A DNA stretch of 16,280 bases from Flavobacteriales bacterium UBA5422 (GTDB taxonomy: Bacteria > Bacteroidota > Bacteroidia > Flavobacteriales_D > Crocinitomicaceae): positions 1 to 16,280 of the forward strand of contig DHNG01000049.1 in assembly GCA_002409405.1 (NCBI GenBank), read 5' to 3'. Below, one piece after another: positions 15,585 to 16,280 of this stretch; positions within the stretch are counted from its first letter, which is position 1, and each line of letters begins with the position of its first letter. Position numbers and translations under genes: made by a program. Under the pieces are notes generated by a model. The model did not search any database. It was not told the origin of the DNA and saw only the letters and a list, made by a program, of their open reading frames with translations.

Positions 15585-16280
15585 TTATTTCTTTTTTCTC
15601 AGTACTAATAGTGCTCCTTTGTAAACCGGTTTTTCAATGTCCTCATTCAGGTTGATGACGTAGAAATAATTTCCGTCAGGGACTTCTTCGCCTTGAAAAC
15701 GGCCATCCCAGGGCTCTGTATATCCCTCAGATCGGAAAAGCTGTTGTCCCCATTCGTTGTAGATTTCTACAATTGCATTCGGGTACAGCAACTCAATAAA
15801 TGAAAGTTTCCAAACATCGTTCATTCCATCTCCGTTTGGAGAAATAACGTTTGGAATCAAGGTGCTGATTTCAGATGTTACATTGTCAATTTCAACCCAT
15901 ACAATGGTACTGTCAAAACACCCGAGATTGTCATATACATACTGAACGACAGGAAACAATCCGTTTTGAAAGTAAATGGTTGTCGGATCCTGCATGGTCG
16001 ATGTTTGCCCGTTTCCGAAATTCCATTGATAAGAACTTGCATAAAGCGACGTGTCAATAAAGTTGAATGTCGTTCCCACGTTTACGCCACTCGTGAAATT
16101 ATAAGAAAATCCTGCTTCAGGTAATGGTGTGATCAGTACTTGTTGATTGATGGTATCTGAACATCCGTTAACAGTAGAAATAATGTGAGATACATCATAC
16201 GTTCCGGGATTTGGAAAGGTGAACGCTGCATGTTGCGTTTGAACAGTTCCCTGACCTCCGAAATCGTAATACCAGTAATT
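15585..16280 (-). CDS. PKD-containing T9SS type B surface protein, 5' end outside the window
   Basis: The reading frame is open to the right edge, with a codon boundary exactly at 16280, so at least 231 residues are encoded and the start is missing. The GTG at 16077-16079 is internal and not the start. Visible residues about 1-54 are the end of one PKD domain (WYYDFGG…PGTYDVSH), 55-135 a second (YQWNFGNG), and about 140-231 a type B (CHU_C) sorting domain with ISPNGDGMNDVW, IYNEWGQQLF and WDGRFQGEEVPDGNYFY, ending LRKKK. It should be a T9SS-exported surface protein whose likely partner is the PorP/SprF protein encoded 6 bases downstream. Such proteins are often over 1000 residues, and the N-terminal functional domain cannot be seen here. 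Confidence 0.9.
   Translation of the reverse strand, partial: NYWYYDFGGQGTVQTQHAAFTFPNPGTYDVSHIISTVNGCSDTINQQVLITPLPEAGFSYNFTSGVNVGTTFNFIDTSLYASSYQWNFGNGQTSTMQDPTTIYFQNGLFPVVQYVYDNLGCFDSTIVWVEIDNVTSEISTLIPNVISPNGDGMNDVWKLSFIELLYPNAIVEIYNEWGQQLFRSEGYTEPWDGRFQGEEVPDGNYFYVINLNEDIEKPVYKGALLVLRKKK

Noticed and set aside
16077..16079. GTG as start of the right-most gene
   Set aside because: The frame stays open upstream to the window edge and encodes a further PKD domain, so the GTG is an internal valine codon.

Overview
The window looks like chromosomal DNA of a member of Bacteroidota, most likely a Flavobacteriales-type organism. Evidence for this is a gldJ-murF gene pair, five genes tied to the type IX secretion system (T9SS), both known classes of T9SS C-terminal sorting domain (type A and type B), moderately AT-rich DNA, start sites without clear Shine-Dalgarno sequences, and a good match to the Bacteroidota promoter pattern (TTG, then TAnnTTTG) ahead of gldJ. 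The genus cannot be fixed from the sequence alone; a Fluviicola/Crocinitomicaceae-like organism is a guess.

Left part, plus strand (about 50-6960): a promoter, gldJ (outer-membrane-associated lipoprotein of gliding and T9SS), a strong intrinsic terminator, murF (the last cytoplasmic peptidoglycan precursor ligase), then a 1146-residue secreted protein that looks like an outer-membrane beta-barrel of an uncharacterised family carrying an exact EF-hand-type calcium loop. This block ends tail-to-tail with the minus-strand genes, with only 8 bases between stop codons.

Middle, minus strand (6969-7553): a small secreted cupredoxin (blue-copper fold with H, C, H, M ligands) fused to a T9SS type A sorting domain, probably its own transcription unit. 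A 245-base gap (7554-7798) follows and holds no convincing gene, only a coding-like fragment without a start.

Right part, minus strand (7799 to the right edge): five tightly packed co-directional genes, read from the right edge leftwards: a PKD-containing type B sorting-domain protein (5' end outside the window), a PorP/SprF-family protein, a 1226-residue IgGFc-binding-like / Ig-repeat / PKD adhesin with a type B sorting domain, a second PorP/SprF-family protein, and a PorE-like TPR / beta-propeller / OmpA protein. Gaps are 6, 19, 6 and 18 bases, which suggests one operon. Known sprB-sprF biology suggests that each PorP/SprF protein serves the type B cargo encoded just upstream, so the array reads as two cargo-plus-partner cassettes followed by one peptidoglycan-anchoring component.

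The window therefore centres on gliding/T9SS and surface-protein export. No RNA gene, insertion sequence or CRISPR array was seen.
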